Shown one piece after another: positions 8,431 through 17,889 of a DNA stretch of 49,666 nucleotides (the first letter of the stretch is position 1; every line of letters begins with the position of its first letter). The translations under genes and the position numbers were made by a program. The DNA comes from CAKSQF01 sp051867925 (lineage in GTDB: Bacteria > Bacillota > Clostridia > Oscillospirales > CAG-272). The notes under the pieces are model-generated. The model saw nothing but the letters and a program-made list of their open reading frames with translations, ran no database searches and was not told the DNA's origin. The stretch lies in contig JBJDZI010000072.1 in NCBI GenBank assembly GCA_051867925.1, positions 1-49,666 of the forward strand, read 5' to 3'.

Positions 8431-8532
8431 GTCTCATTTTTCATCCGCTTTGGGTGCAAACGATTCCGTAAATATCTAAACTGTTCATACTTGCCAAATC
8501 CGCTTTGGTTTGGTATAATCAATCATAAAGAA

Positions 8533-8569
8533 AGCGACCGATGAAGCGGTGATGCAGCCATCGGTCGCT
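8533..8569 (-). terminator. intrinsic terminator of the PAP2 gene
   Basis: An 11-bp stem (AGCGACCGATG with CATCGGTCGCT) has a 15-base loop. On the minus strand it starts eight bases after the PAP2 stop codon and is followed by TTTCTTTA. Confidence 0.75.
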
Positions 8570-8576
8570 ATACAGA

Positions 8577-9497
8577 TCATTGCTTCTTCCCGAGTCTTGC
8601 GAAAAAGGGGAAGGTCATGGGCCAAAGTCCGCCGCCCACTACCGTGATCAGACAGTAGCGGATGCCGTCAGCCAGATGGTGCCCGCCTGTCAGCGCGTAC
8701 AGAGGCTGTTTCAGAACTCCCTTAATGAGGAGCAGGATCACAAGTCCGATGCTCACTTTCAGAATCTGTGCCCACCAGACCGCTTTCGTTTCAAAGTGAG
8801 TCACATGGCTGTCCATCCAGTAGACGAAGATCAGACCGACCGCAAGCCCCACAAAGGTCCATGCGTTTTTCAGCGCACCCTCCAGACGGGTAACGTCTGC
8901 CAAGCCCTCTTCGGGCGTGAGACTGACGAAGAGCAGATTGGCGGAGGCAAACGCTACCAGCCCCGCGATAACACCCCACATCACGCGACTGTTTTTCGTT
9001 GCGCGGTTCATCAGCGGGCGCAGAAGCAGAATGGTGGCGATGCCCACTCCCCAGCCGGCGAGAACGTCCCAAGGGGTGTGAACGCCCAGATACATACGGG
9101 AAATTCCGACAAGCAGAATCAGAATCGGTGCGGCAATCCGAAGCGCCTTCTTGGCAAAACTCAGTGCGGTGGCGCCCCAGGTGGAGGTTACGATGATGGT
9201 GTGTCCGCTGGGAAAGGAGTAATCGTTGGCGGCTTCTTTGGCACTGGCAACAGGCTGAAATTCGGGATCTTTCACCCAAGGACGGTCGATCTTGAAGGCG
9301 AGTTTCAGAAACTGTCCCGCCAGCGAAGCCACGAAGCCGCAGAGGAGAATGTAGTACGCCCGATTTTTGTCAATGCACCAAAGCAGGATCAGCGCCAGAG
9401 CCAAAAAGAGAACATCTTCGCCGAAATAGGTGATAAATTGGAAGATCGCATCCAAAACGGGATTGCGGATGCTCTCAAAAAAATACAAAAGTTCCAT
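8577..9497 (-). CDS. PAP2 superfamily membrane phosphatase
   Basis: A 306-residue integral membrane protein of the type 2 phosphatidic acid phosphatase family. The three catalytic motifs are present in order: KIDRPW (motif 1), YSFPSGHT (motif 2) and SRMYLGVHTPWDV (motif 3, with the nucleophilic His and its Asp partner). About eight hydrophobic segments span the protein, including an extended C-terminal half beyond the core domain. Family members dephosphorylate lipid phosphates or undecaprenyl pyrophosphate at the outer membrane face. The start at 9497 (MELLYFFESI) is chosen because AAGGAA lies inside the longer reading from 9512. It is transcribed alone and convergently with the Cys-repeat gene. 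Confidence 0.92.
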   Translation of the reverse strand: MELLYFFESIRNPVLDAIFQFITYFGEDVLFLALALILLWCIDKNRAYYILLCGFVASLAGQFLKLAFKIDRPWVKDPEFQPVASAKEAANDYSFPSGHTIIVTSTWGATALSFAKKALRIAAPILILLVGISRMYLGVHTPWDVLAGWGVGIATILLLRPLMNRATKNSRVMWGVIAGLVAFASANLLFVSLTPEEGLADVTRLEGALKNAWTFVGLAVGLIFVYWMDSHVTHFETKAVWWAQILKVSIGLVILLLIKGVLKQPLYALTGGHHLADGIRYCLITVVGGGLWPMTFPFFARLGKKQ

Positions 9498-9685
9498 TTC
9501 TGTTTCCTTCATTCGTTATTTGTATGCTTTATTGTAACACGGATCGGCAAAAAAGGAAAGCCCGTAGAAGCGTCAGACGAAAAAGTTTACATCTGATTCA
9601 CAATCCGGCGTCATCGGGTGCAGATACAAACGAAAAATTGTTGTTTCTACACAAAAAGAAAGTCTGATTTTCGGCGAATTGCTGA

Positions 9686-9714
9686 TTGCAACCAAGGACG
9701 TTGTGTGGTATAAT
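9686..9714 (+). promoter_or_regulatory. sigma-A promoter of the collapsed lipoprotein gene
   Basis: TTGCAA (9686-9691) and TATAAT (9709-9714) with a 17-bp spacer. The promoter in front of the broken gene appears intact. Confidence 0.75.
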
Positions 9715-9787
9715 TATACTACATAATTGGGAGTATGCATATTCCCTGATTTCATATTTCAAAAGAGATTTCCCGGAAAGGGATCTG

Positions 9788-10133
9788 ATGAAAAAGACAG
9801 CCGTTCTTTTACTTTCTGCAATGTCTCCTGCATCCTTTGTTTCCTGCGGTTTTGCAAATGAAACGCAATCTGCAAGCACCGATGCAACGACTGTCGCCAC
9901 CACTGCCGAGTCGGAGATCATCGTCGCTCAGCCCGGCAGTAAGGTGCAACACGATATCAAGCTCAACACAGATCTCACCGCCTTGCAGACCGTTACGAAA
10001 GCATCTGAACCCACTACGGAGGATATTCTATGTAGGCAGTCAGATCGCACGCTATGTGTTGATCAAGGGTTACACAGTGGACTCCGGAGCCGGCACGGTC
10101 TGCCTCTACGAGTTCCGTCTTTACAATCAGTAA
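9788..10133 (+). pseudogene. internally deleted copy of the adjacent basic secretory protein gene
   Basis: The first ~80 codons (ATG 9788, after AAAGGGA) encode a lipoprotein signal MKKTAVLLL...SFVSCG, a Thr/Ala-rich linker and VQHDIKLNTDLTALQTV. This parallels MKKTAILLL...VEHDVKLNEDTTTLKTV in the gene at 10181. At about 10034 the sequence jumps to the last ~35 codons of that neighbour (SQIARYVLIKGYTVDSGAG...LYEFRLYNQ, ending in TAA at 10131-10133) in a different frame. About 600 codons, including the protease domain and most of the discoidin domain, are missing. Read without a frameshift the N-terminal frame continues to 10162 as a 124-residue protein with an unrelated tail. The remnant is most simply a tandem duplicate that lost its middle by deletion. 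Confidence 0.88.
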
Positions 10134-10163
10134 TTGTCGGGTTTAATAATCCGGTAATATAAT
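10134..10163 (+). promoter_or_regulatory. possible promoter of the basic secretory protein gene
   Basis: TTGTCG (10134-10139) and TATAAT (10158-10163) with an 18-bp spacer, immediately after the pseudogene stop. The 5' leader would be only about ten bases. Confidence 0.5.
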
Positions 10164-10180
10164 ACATGGAAGGAATTATT

Positions 10181-12313
10181 ATGAAAAAAACAGCTATTCT
10201 TCTCTTGCTGGCTACCGCGCTGACTGCGTTTGCGGCTTGTAATTCGGGCACTCCCTCGGATACCACCGCAGACCAGAGCTCCGAGGTAACCACTACCGCT
10301 CCCACTACCACCGAAACTCCTGCGCCTGACGACAAGCCCACCACCACCGTGGAGCATGACGTTAAGCTGAACGAAGACACGACTACCCTCAAGACGGTCG
10401 TGGCGGCGTCCGATCCTAAAACCGAGGAGTACGACGGCTATTCCATGGTCACCTCCGGTGCCGAATGGCAGATCAACTCCGGCATCGACTACTCCCGCTA
10501 TCAGTATTTGGGTGCCGGCAGCGATCTGATGGATTTTCTTGAAGATAACTCTTCTTACACGAGATATCTCGAAAAGGACAATGTCGCTTATTATCGCGTG
10601 AGATACGAGGACGGCGAATTCGTATACAAGAAGGTCAGCACCAACGTGGTCGTTCAGACCAAGGCGATCGGTGCTTATGCCAAGGTCAACTCCAAGTTGG
10701 GAAAACTGCTGGTTTACTACCAGGAGATCGACCTCCGTACCGGTATTGACTATACGCAGGTCACCGGTAATACCGGCGCATTCCTGCGCGTCAGCTTCCA
10801 CACCAACGTGCCCGCAACCTACAAGGTCAACATCAGCACAAGCAAGGGTGATACCGGCGACGGCGTGATCGTTTGCAACAACGTAGTTCCCAAAAAGTCC
10901 GATGACGGCAGTTACATCGGCTGGGGCAAGATGACCATCCCCTACACCTCCGCAGGAAACTATTACATCAATATCGTCAGCGGCGGCAAGTGCTTCGGCA
11001 GTATCCCGATCACGATCAACAAGGAAGAAGATACCAGAAATCCCAATTTCCACCTGCAGTATTCCGGTGACTGGGATGCCATCACCGCGGCAGGCTACTG
11101 GGACAGCCTGACCAATCTGTTCTACAATACCTACCCCAGACTGTATCAGAGATGGGCAAACGGCAACGAGCCTAAGATCATCACCTTCGTTGCCGATCCT
11201 ACCTATGACGGTGTTGCATACGCTATGGGCACCAAAGTCGTGGTCAGCACCGATTACGCTAACGCTAACCCCTCCGACATCGGCTTTTTCTCTCACGAGA
11301 TCACTCACTCCGTACAGCAGTTCAACTTCTCTTACGGCGACGGTCACTGGTTTACCGAGAACATGGCAAACTACGGCGGCTTCCGTTACCATCACTGGTC
11401 GGACGGCAAGTACGTTCAGCTCTATCAGGACGCGAACCAGAACGACCTCTATAACTGGAACTGGGGCGCATACGGCGACGGTTCCAAGTGGTTCTTCGCT
11501 TATCTGGACTACAACTGGCCTACCACGCTCGATGAGAACGGCAACAAAATCCGCGGTCTGCTGGATACGCTGGTCTACGAGATCAAGAACGGCAAGCTGA
11601 CCGGAGGTACCGACGATCCCACCAAGACCACCACTCCTTTCAACAAGATCGTCAAAGAGATCACCGGCTTCGATTGCATCGAGGACGTTCGGAAGCAATA
11701 CGAGTCCGATTTTAAGTCCGGCGCATGGGATTTCAAGGGATTCGGTGAATACACCGACAACTTCCTGACCGAGAATGTGCCTTACGTCAACAACCCTGTA
11801 TACCCCATGGTCACCGAAAAGAACCCCGGCGACAAGACCGCTGCCGCACTGGCAACTCCGGTTACCGAAGGCACCAATCTGGCGCTGGGCGCTACCGTAT
11901 ACAAGGTATCCGGCTCTACCAAGACTTCCGAGGACGGCTCCAAGCTGGTAGACGGCGACCTTTCCACCAAGTGGTGTTCTACCTCTTCCACCAACAAAGA
12001 CAAGACCTACGGTCTGGATGGCACTCGTCAGTGGATCATTCTGGATCTGGGCGAAAAGAAGACCTTCAACACCTACACCATTTACAATACCAGAACCAAG
12101 GAAACTTACTCCAATATGAGCGAATGGGAGATTCTGATCTCCGATGACGGAGTGAACTGGACATCCGTGGATTATCAGCCTTCCTGCAATCAGGATCTGG
12201 TTTCCTTCAACATTGGCACGCAGAGCGCTCGCTATGTGATGATCAAGGGCTATACCGTTGATAACGGCGTCGGCACCGTTCGTCTCTACGAGTTCCAGCT
12301 GTACAATCAGTAA
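10181..12313 (+). CDS. secreted basic secretory protein-like metalloprotease with C-terminal discoidin domain
   Basis: A 710-residue lipoprotein. The signal peptide ends in a lipobox (FAAC) followed by a Thr/Pro-rich linker to residue ~50. An N-terminal beta-rich region of unclear type precedes a basic secretory protein (BSP) zinc peptidase domain (~residues 290-540) with SHEITHSVQQFN (HEITH at 372-376) and a downstream TENMANYGGF. The C-terminal ~145 residues are an F5/8 type C (discoidin) carbohydrate-binding domain beginning NLALGATVYK. The ATG at 10181 follows GGAAGG; an ATG at 10166 is in frame but overlaps that site. It probably degrades or binds surface glycoprotein. The broken copy upstream shows that the locus was duplicated. 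No terminator separates it from the next gene. Confidence 0.87.
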   Translation: MKKTAILLLLATALTAFAACNSGTPSDTTADQSSEVTTTAPTTTETPAPDDKPTTTVEHDVKLNEDTTTLKTVVAASDPKTEEYDGYSMVTSGAEWQINSGIDYSRYQYLGAGSDLMDFLEDNSSYTRYLEKDNVAYYRVRYEDGEFVYKKVSTNVVVQTKAIGAYAKVNSKLGKLLVYYQEIDLRTGIDYTQVTGNTGAFLRVSFHTNVPATYKVNISTSKGDTGDGVIVCNNVVPKKSDDGSYIGWGKMTIPYTSAGNYYINIVSGGKCFGSIPITINKEEDTRNPNFHLQYSGDWDAITAAGYWDSLTNLFYNTYPRLYQRWANGNEPKIITFVADPTYDGVAYAMGTKVVVSTDYANANPSDIGFFSHEITHSVQQFNFSYGDGHWFTENMANYGGFRYHHWSDGKYVQLYQDANQNDLYNWNWGAYGDGSKWFFAYLDYNWPTTLDENGNKIRGLLDTLVYEIKNGKLTGGTDDPTKTTTPFNKIVKEITGFDCIEDVRKQYESDFKSGAWDFKGFGEYTDNFLTENVPYVNNPVYPMVTEKNPGDKTAAALATPVTEGTNLALGATVYKVSGSTKTSEDGSKLVDGDLSTKWCSTSSTNKDKTYGLDGTRQWIILDLGEKKTFNTYTIYNTRTKETYSNMSEWEILISDDGVNWTSVDYQPSCNQDLVSFNIGTQSARYVMIKGYTVDNGVGTVRLYEFQLYNQ

Positions 12314-12360
12314 ATTTTCGGCGATAGTCGATCATTGAAAATAAATAAGGAGAAATTATT

Positions 12361-13824
12361 ATGAAAAAGTTACTGAGTCTTCTGCTTCTGACCGGTATGC
12401 TGGCAGGCACGCTGGTAGCGTGTGCTGACGGCGGCAAAGACAACACCAAGTCACCGGCGGATACCGTTGATCCCGACAGCCTTTCCGTTACCGACGATCT
12501 GCCCGCCAATCTGAACTTTGGCGGTCAGGAGATCAAGATTCTCTGCTGTGAGGAGGAAATTACCGTTCTGTCCTTCGTTGCCGACGAAGAAAGCGAGGAT
12601 GTGGTGTCCAAGGCGATCTTCGAGCGCAATCGGGCAATCGAGAACCGTTTGGGCGTTTCCATTGAGGTCGTTGAGACGATCGACCAGGAGAATGTCGCAA
12701 ACACCGCAAAGCTGATCATTCAAGCAGGCGGCGACGATTACGATATCATCGGCGGCTATCAGTATTTTTCTGTAGGTCTTGCATTGGGTGGAAACCTGTA
12801 TAACCTGAAAGGCTCCGACATCACTGACATCGGCTATCTGAACTTTGACAAACCCTACTGGAGCTCCCAGTTTATGGACAACATTGCCCTGGACGGCGCG
12901 GCTTACTGGGCAACCGGCGACGTATCCCTGCGTTACACCTCCGGTATGTACTGTACGTTCGTGAATACTGAGCTCTTCAACGAATGTTTCCCCAACGAAA
13001 ACATTTACGACATTGCCCGCAACGGTCAGTGGACCATGGATAAGCTTACCGAGATGTCCTCTAAGGCATATTTCGACGCGAACGGTAACTCGAAACCCGA
13101 TGACGGCGACCAGTTCGGCTTCGTTTCCGGCGCATACGACCTGATGGACGGTCTGGCAGTCGGTTGCGGTGTTACCTTCAGCACCATTTACGACGGCGAG
13201 ATTGTGATCACCCTGGGCAACAAGACCTCTTTGGACTTCGCAGATAAACTGAAGGCTCTGACTGCAATGGATTCCACTCGCGTTGTTACCGTTGGGGAAC
13301 AGAGTTGGTGTCCTGAGAACTTTGCCGCAGGCAATGCGCTTTTCTTGGTTGACAAGATCATGACCGCAGAGACCTATTTCGACGCGATGGAGAACTATGC
13401 GATCATTCCTTCTCCCAAGTTGGATGAAAATCAGGCTACTTATCTGACTACTCTGCACGACGGCATTACGATCCTGGGCATTCCCAGCAGCCTTCCCTCT
13501 GCAACGCTTCCCGGCGTCTGCGCTACGATGGAAGCAATGGCATCCGGCAGTTACAATGGCGTAACGCCTAAGTACTACGAGAGCGCGCTGAAGGTTCAGT
13601 ACACCCGAGACGAAGTTTCGGGCGAAATGATTGACCTGATCCGCGAAAACGTAACGACCGACTTCGCATTTGCATATTCTCACTGGGTAAACGATATTGC
13701 ATGGTACTTCCGTAACAATTATAGCGGCGGCTCCGGCGTTCTGAATCGTAATGCTAAGAGCAAAAGCGAGACTTGGAACAGCAGTATCGAAACCATCGTG
13801 GAAGAACTGCGTGTGGGCGCATAA
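12361..13824 (+). CDS. extracellular solute-binding lipoprotein (orphan)
   Basis: A 487-residue exported lipoprotein with signal MKKLLSLLLLTGMLAG and lipobox LVAC. The mature part resembles large family 1-type ABC binding proteins of clostridia: an early FGGQEIKIL strand, the VVSKAIFERNRAIENRLGV helix, and a central DGDQFGF turn, an EF-hand-like site common in such proteins. These proteins usually capture oligosaccharides for a carbohydrate ABC transporter. No permease or ATPase gene is nearby, so it either serves a transporter elsewhere or has become a surface glycan-binding protein. It lies 47 bases after the metalloprotease gene with an AAGGAGA site and no promoter, suggesting co-transcription. 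Confidence 0.82.
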   Translation: MKKLLSLLLLTGMLAGTLVACADGGKDNTKSPADTVDPDSLSVTDDLPANLNFGGQEIKILCCEEEITVLSFVADEESEDVVSKAIFERNRAIENRLGVSIEVVETIDQENVANTAKLIIQAGGDDYDIIGGYQYFSVGLALGGNLYNLKGSDITDIGYLNFDKPYWSSQFMDNIALDGAAYWATGDVSLRYTSGMYCTFVNTELFNECFPNENIYDIARNGQWTMDKLTEMSSKAYFDANGNSKPDDGDQFGFVSGAYDLMDGLAVGCGVTFSTIYDGEIVITLGNKTSLDFADKLKALTAMDSTRVVTVGEQSWCPENFAAGNALFLVDKIMTAETYFDAMENYAIIPSPKLDENQATYLTTLHDGITILGIPSSLPSATLPGVCATMEAMASGSYNGVTPKYYESALKVQYTRDEVSGEMIDLIRENVTTDFAFAYSHWVNDIAWYFRNNYSGGSGVLNRNAKSKSETWNSSIETIVEELRVGA

Positions 13825-13853
13825 ACATTTCTTTAGAAAGATTCAAGAAAAAG

Positions 13854-14041
13854 ATGCAAGGGACGCGACAGCGTCCCTTCAGTCTGTCGAAAAAGTTTAC
13901 GCGAATACTGGAGGAAGGGGAAAACCATCTCAGACGCCGAAGTTTTTCCCCTTCCTCCAGACCTCCAACCCCATTCCTTGGCTGGCGGCTTTCTAAATTT
14001 ATAGTTTATCGACAGTCTGAAGGGACGCGACAGCGTCCCTT
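13854..14041 (-). repeat. MITE-like repeat, copy 3, with matching hairpin caps
   Basis: Inverted relative to the other copies. Each end carries a self-complementary AAGGGACGC...GCGTCCCTT hairpin followed inward by CAGTCTGTCGA, so the two ends form a ~30-bp inverted repeat. The inside holds a strong hairpin of GGAGGAAGGGG and CCCCTTCCTCC around the core ACGCCGAAGTTT, then the inverted CCTTGGCTGGCGGC mark. It fills the 351-base gap between genes apart from the next promoter and may also end transcription of the upstream gene. Confidence 0.8.
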
Positions 14042-14094
14042 GTTTTTTGAATGAAAAACCGTTGGTTTTTGTAAGATAAATACGGAAACGATAC

Positions 14095-14123
14095 TTGACG
14101 GAAAACGGAAAATGTGATATAAT
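14095..14123 (+). promoter_or_regulatory. sigma-A promoter of the GLUG/MBL gene
   Basis: TTGACG (14095-14100) and TATAAT (14118-14123), 17-bp spacer, 52 bases before the ATG. Confidence 0.75.
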
Positions 14124-14175
14124 ACCAAACAAGAATATGTGCTTCAGACAAAAGCACAGAAAGGCGGAACGATAA

Positions 14176-17100
14176 ATGCACAATCCATCCAAACATGAGT
14201 TCAGAAAATGGCTGGCACTTCTGTTAGCGGTGCTGACCATTCTCCCCTGTCTCCCCGCGTTGGAACTTTCTGCAGAAGCGGCAAGCGTTTATGAGATCAA
14301 AGACGTTGCCGGACTGCAGTACGCAGTAACCCATCCCGACGGAGACTATATTCTGACCAAGGATATTGACCTTTCTGCACAGAAGAACTGGACACCCATC
14401 GGTACGGTATCCACTCCTTTCAGCGGCAGTTTCAACGGCAACGGACACACCGTCAAACTTGCTATCAGCGGTAACAGCACTACCGACGATACACTTTTCG
14501 GTCTGTTCGGCGCGGTCAGCGGAGAAGTCAAAAACCTGATCGTCACCGGCACCGTTGATGTTACCTGCAAACGGGCGGCAGTGGGCGGTATCGCCGCGGC
14601 GCTCATCGACGGCGGCGAGATTTTCAATTGCACCTCTTACGTCAAGATCACCGTTAAGTCCTCCGGTCAGCCTTTGGTGGGCGGCATCGCTGGTATTACC
14701 CTTGCCTCCGCCGCTACCGTGGACGGCACTGTACAGTATTGCCGTACCGCGGGCAGCATCAGTGCCACCGTTAGCTCAACTTCCGGCGGTTCCGGCAGTT
14801 TCGGCGACGGCACCAACGGTGCTATCGGCGGTATGGTCGGTTTCTCTGCCAACAGCGCCACCACTGAGGTCGCTTACTGCAAGCAGGAAGGCACCATCAC
14901 CGTAGACGGCGGTTCCTGCAACGTGGGCGGCATGATCGGTCAGTCCAGCGTCAACGGCGACACCAGCATCACCAACATCTACTCCTGCGCCAACATCGGC
15001 GATATCACCATCAATAATCTGAAGGGCGAGCGCGCCGCAGGCATTATCGGTTACGTCCGCGCGGGCGAGATCGTTGCTTGCTACAACACAGGCAACATCA
15101 TCGCTTATTCCGATAACGGCAAGACCATTTCCCGCAACGGTTACGGTACCTATTTTGGCATCTTCGGCTACGCTAATATGGCAGAAAGCCACAAGGTGGA
15201 CGTTCTTTACTGCTTCAATGCTTCTCCCAAGGCGCTGGAAGCAGAGATCTGCGTTGTCCGTAACCCCTCCTATGCAACCTATAAGAACTTCTATATGCAG
15301 GGCAGAACTGAGTACGAGCGGGATCTGAACTCCGGCAATGTGGCTTCGGGAAACGCAGGTACTGCTTTCTCCTCTGCTTCCGATCTTTGGACCAAGATGA
15401 GTGCCACCGACGCCAAGAATTACTATGTGCAGGATCCCGACGGCGGTTATCCCATCCATAAGTGGGAGATCCCCCGGAGCCTGTCCGCAGGCGACGGCTT
15501 TGCCGCATATCTGTCCACCCGTGAAGGCGAAGATACGGTTGACGTGCGGTTCGTGCTGGCGGCAACCGAAGCAAAACTGAACGCTTACAGCAAGATTCAG
15601 TTGAAAGTCACCTTCGTAGGTACCAATGTGACCAAGACCTTTACGCTGGGAAGCGATCTCAAAACCTATCAGAGCGTTACCGCCAAGGGACAGACCTACC
15701 ATGCGGAAGCGGGCAGTAAACTCTTCGGCGTTGTGGTTACCGGCGCGCCTTACTCGGGCTGGACGAAGGTCACCGCTGAGGTGCTCGGCGACGGCAAGAC
15801 CGTCTATACCGGCAGCGTCAATTATTCTGCTTTGTTTACCGGAGGTACTCCCGTTTCTTTCGCGCAATACACAGACTTCAAGTCTCTTCCCGATTATCCC
15901 GACGGCACCGCCGCATCGACCGTGTATAACGCAGGTCCCGGCAATGCCAATGACAAAACTTCCACTACTTCAACCGACTCTAAGATGCTGGTTATCTCCA
16001 AGACCAGACTCTCCAGTTACAATTCTTACATCAATACGCTGGTAGCCGCAGGTTATCAGAAGACCTCCACCAACGAGGTTGAGGGCAACTACTTTGCCAC
16101 CCTCACCAAGGGCGGCAGCAACTACTACATCTACTATACCGCGTACAACAAACAGGTTCGCATCATTCTGGACAAAGCCGGCACATTGATGGCGGACAAG
16201 ATCGATTCCGGCAAGCAGGGGAGCGGTACTACCGAGTTCTATCAGTACGCGCTGGATCACACCGAAGGTACCGGCACCTACTCTCCCGACGATTACTGGA
16301 AGATTGACTGCGGTATGTGCTACATCATCAAGTTTGCCGATAACAGCGTAATGATCGTCGACGGCGGTCACGAGCGGCAGGCAAGCAAAGCGGCTATGGA
16401 AGGTCTGTACGACTTCCTCTGCGACATTACGAATACCGCATCCACTTCCAAACTTCATATTCGCGGATGGTTTTATTCCCACGCTCACGGCGATCATGTT
16501 TACGTCGGTCACCAGTTTGTGGAGACTTATCACGATCGGATCACGCTGGATTGCACCTATTTCAATTTCCCCTCTTATCAGGTAATATCCGGTGGATACG
16601 ACGGAAATACCTTCACGATGAAAGACACCCTCAACAAGTATTTCCCGAACTGCGGTCATGTGGATCTCCATACCGGTCAGTCCTTCCATATTCAGGGCGT
16701 ACAGTTTGATGTACTCTATACCCACGAGGATGCGGTCAACGAAAGCGGCAAGACCACCATCGGCGACTTCAACGCATCTTCTACCGTGCTGAAGATCACC
16801 TTCGACGGTGCATCCGTGATGATGCTGGGTGACATCAGCACCGTAGCCGAGAATATCATGTGCTCGATGTACACCGAAAAGACTTTGCATTCCACCATCG
16901 TACAGGCTGCGCACCATTGTTTCAATAACCTGCCTACACTATACTCCAAGATCGCAGCTCCCTACGCGGTAATTCCCGGCTCCGAGTACAACACTGTTAC
17001 CGGCAATGCCAACAAGTTGCAGGGAATGCTGAATGCGGCAAACAATGTGCAGGTCTATTACGCGGATGCCAAGACCTACAAGTTCACCGCAACGTCCGGC

Positions 17101-17676
17101 AAGATCACCGTTACCGAACTGCCCAAGTATACCGAAGCGTTCTTGATAGAGATTCCTGCCATTCCCACTTACAACGGCTCTACTGCTGCTGAGCCTACCG
17201 TGGCTCTGTCTACCGTCATGGCGTTCACCAATCTGAACGATCTTGTCATCGACAAGTCGTTACAGGGAACTGCAGGCTTCAAGAGTGAGGAATCGCCCAG
17301 CAGATTGCTGGATGGCTCCACCTCCACCAAGTTCTGCACTGCCAACAGCGCGGCTGTGATCAGTTGGACCACCAAGGAAGCCGTCTCGGTGAAGGGCTAT
17401 GTGCTGAATACCGGTAACGATACCGCCAATAATCCCGACCGTAACCCCAAGACCTGGCTTTTCATGGGTTCTGTGGACGGAAAGACATGGATCGTTCTGG
17501 ATGAAGTATACGATGCCGATATGCCCGCCGCCAACAATGCGGATAAGGCATTCTTGACCGATAACGATACCGCTTGCAAGTACTTCGCCCTTTACATCTT
17601 CGCGGCAGAAGGCGGCAGCGGCTACAACACCGGCAAGATGCAAATCTCCGAACTGACCATGTACGGAAATAAATAA
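14176..17676 (+). CDS. large exported protein: GLUG-like repeats, metallo-beta-lactamase-fold domain, discoidin-like C-terminus
   Basis: A 1166-residue protein with a Sec signal peptide (residues ~12-35, ending SAEAA). Residues ~40-420 are beta-helix-type repeats of the GLUG kind (VGGIAGITL, IGGMVGFSA, VGGMIGQSS, each paired with a downstream Cys). A linker domain (~430-690) follows. A metallo-beta-lactamase fold spans ~700-960, with an IVDGGH strand (D729), the metal motif SHAHGDH (H769, H771, D773, H774), LGDIS (D886) and a later HHCF (H913). This arrangement recalls ComEC-type hydrolase domains but lacks the membrane channel. The last ~150 residues resemble an F5/8 type C domain. It is likely a surface-exposed hydrolase bound to glycan; the substrate is unknown. 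GAAAGGCGG precedes the ATG. Confidence 0.85.
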   Translation: MHNPSKHEFRKWLALLLAVLTILPCLPALELSAEAASVYEIKDVAGLQYAVTHPDGDYILTKDIDLSAQKNWTPIGTVSTPFSGSFNGNGHTVKLAISGNSTTDDTLFGLFGAVSGEVKNLIVTGTVDVTCKRAAVGGIAAALIDGGEIFNCTSYVKITVKSSGQPLVGGIAGITLASAATVDGTVQYCRTAGSISATVSSTSGGSGSFGDGTNGAIGGMVGFSANSATTEVAYCKQEGTITVDGGSCNVGGMIGQSSVNGDTSITNIYSCANIGDITINNLKGERAAGIIGYVRAGEIVACYNTGNIIAYSDNGKTISRNGYGTYFGIFGYANMAESHKVDVLYCFNASPKALEAEICVVRNPSYATYKNFYMQGRTEYERDLNSGNVASGNAGTAFSSASDLWTKMSATDAKNYYVQDPDGGYPIHKWEIPRSLSAGDGFAAYLSTREGEDTVDVRFVLAATEAKLNAYSKIQLKVTFVGTNVTKTFTLGSDLKTYQSVTAKGQTYHAEAGSKLFGVVVTGAPYSGWTKVTAEVLGDGKTVYTGSVNYSALFTGGTPVSFAQYTDFKSLPDYPDGTAASTVYNAGPGNANDKTSTTSTDSKMLVISKTRLSSYNSYINTLVAAGYQKTSTNEVEGNYFATLTKGGSNYYIYYTAYNKQVRIILDKAGTLMADKIDSGKQGSGTTEFYQYALDHTEGTGTYSPDDYWKIDCGMCYIIKFADNSVMIVDGGHERQASKAAMEGLYDFLCDITNTASTSKLHIRGWFYSHAHGDHVYVGHQFVETYHDRITLDCTYFNFPSYQVISGGYDGNTFTMKDTLNKYFPNCGHVDLHTGQSFHIQGVQFDVLYTHEDAVNESGKTTIGDFNASSTVLKITFDGASVMMLGDISTVAENIMCSMYTEKTLHSTIVQAAHHCFNNLPTLYSKIAAPYAVIPGSEYNTVTGNANKLQGMLNAANNVQVYYADAKTYKFTATSGKITVTELPKYTEAFLIEIPAIPTYNGSTAAEPTVALSTVMAFTNLNDLVIDKSLQGTAGFKSEESPSRLLDGSTSTKFCTANSAAVISWTTKEAVSVKGYVLNTGNDTANNPDRNPKTWLFMGSVDGKTWIVLDEVYDADMPAANNADKAFLTDNDTACKYFALYIFAAEGGSGYNTGKMQISELTMYGNK

Positions 17677-17687
17677 TTGAATCATAT

Positions 17688-17880
17688 TGGGGCTCCGCCC
17701 CAAACCCCGGTCGGAACCTTCTTTCAAGAAGGTTCCGACACCTCCAAGAACCAACATGAGGGGCGGCAAGTACTTGCCGCCCCTCATGTTGGTTTGAGGC
17801 GTTTCCCCAAACCCTACCAAGAATCTTTTGGAAAAAAGTTTTTGGTACTCCCAAAACTTCAAAAAAAGGGCGGCAAGTAC
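17688..17880 (+). repeat. GGGGC/GGCGGCAAGTACTTGCCGCC repeat, copy b (two units in tandem)
   Basis: Unit one: ATTGGGGCTCCGCCCC, a GGAACCTTCTTTCAAGAAGG palindrome, and a long palindrome in which CCAACATGAGGGGCGGCAAG pairs with its complement across GTAC. Unit two starts at ~17806 with a weakened GGGGC-like head, continues with CCCTACCAAGAATCTTTTGG, and ends in another GGCGGCAAGTACTTGCCGC palindrome. Confidence 0.8.
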
Positions 17881-17889
17881 TTGCCGCTC

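Noticed and set aside
8157..8522. Minus-strand open reading frame in the gap before the PAP2 gene (121 codons).
   Set aside because: It covers a terminator and a MITE-like repeat, has no ribosome binding site and no recognisable domain.
10127..11698. Long minus-strand open reading frame across the metalloprotease gene (523 codons).
   Set aside because: Antisense shadow of a gene with a signal peptide, HExxH motif and discoidin domain; its own translation shows no recognisable domain.
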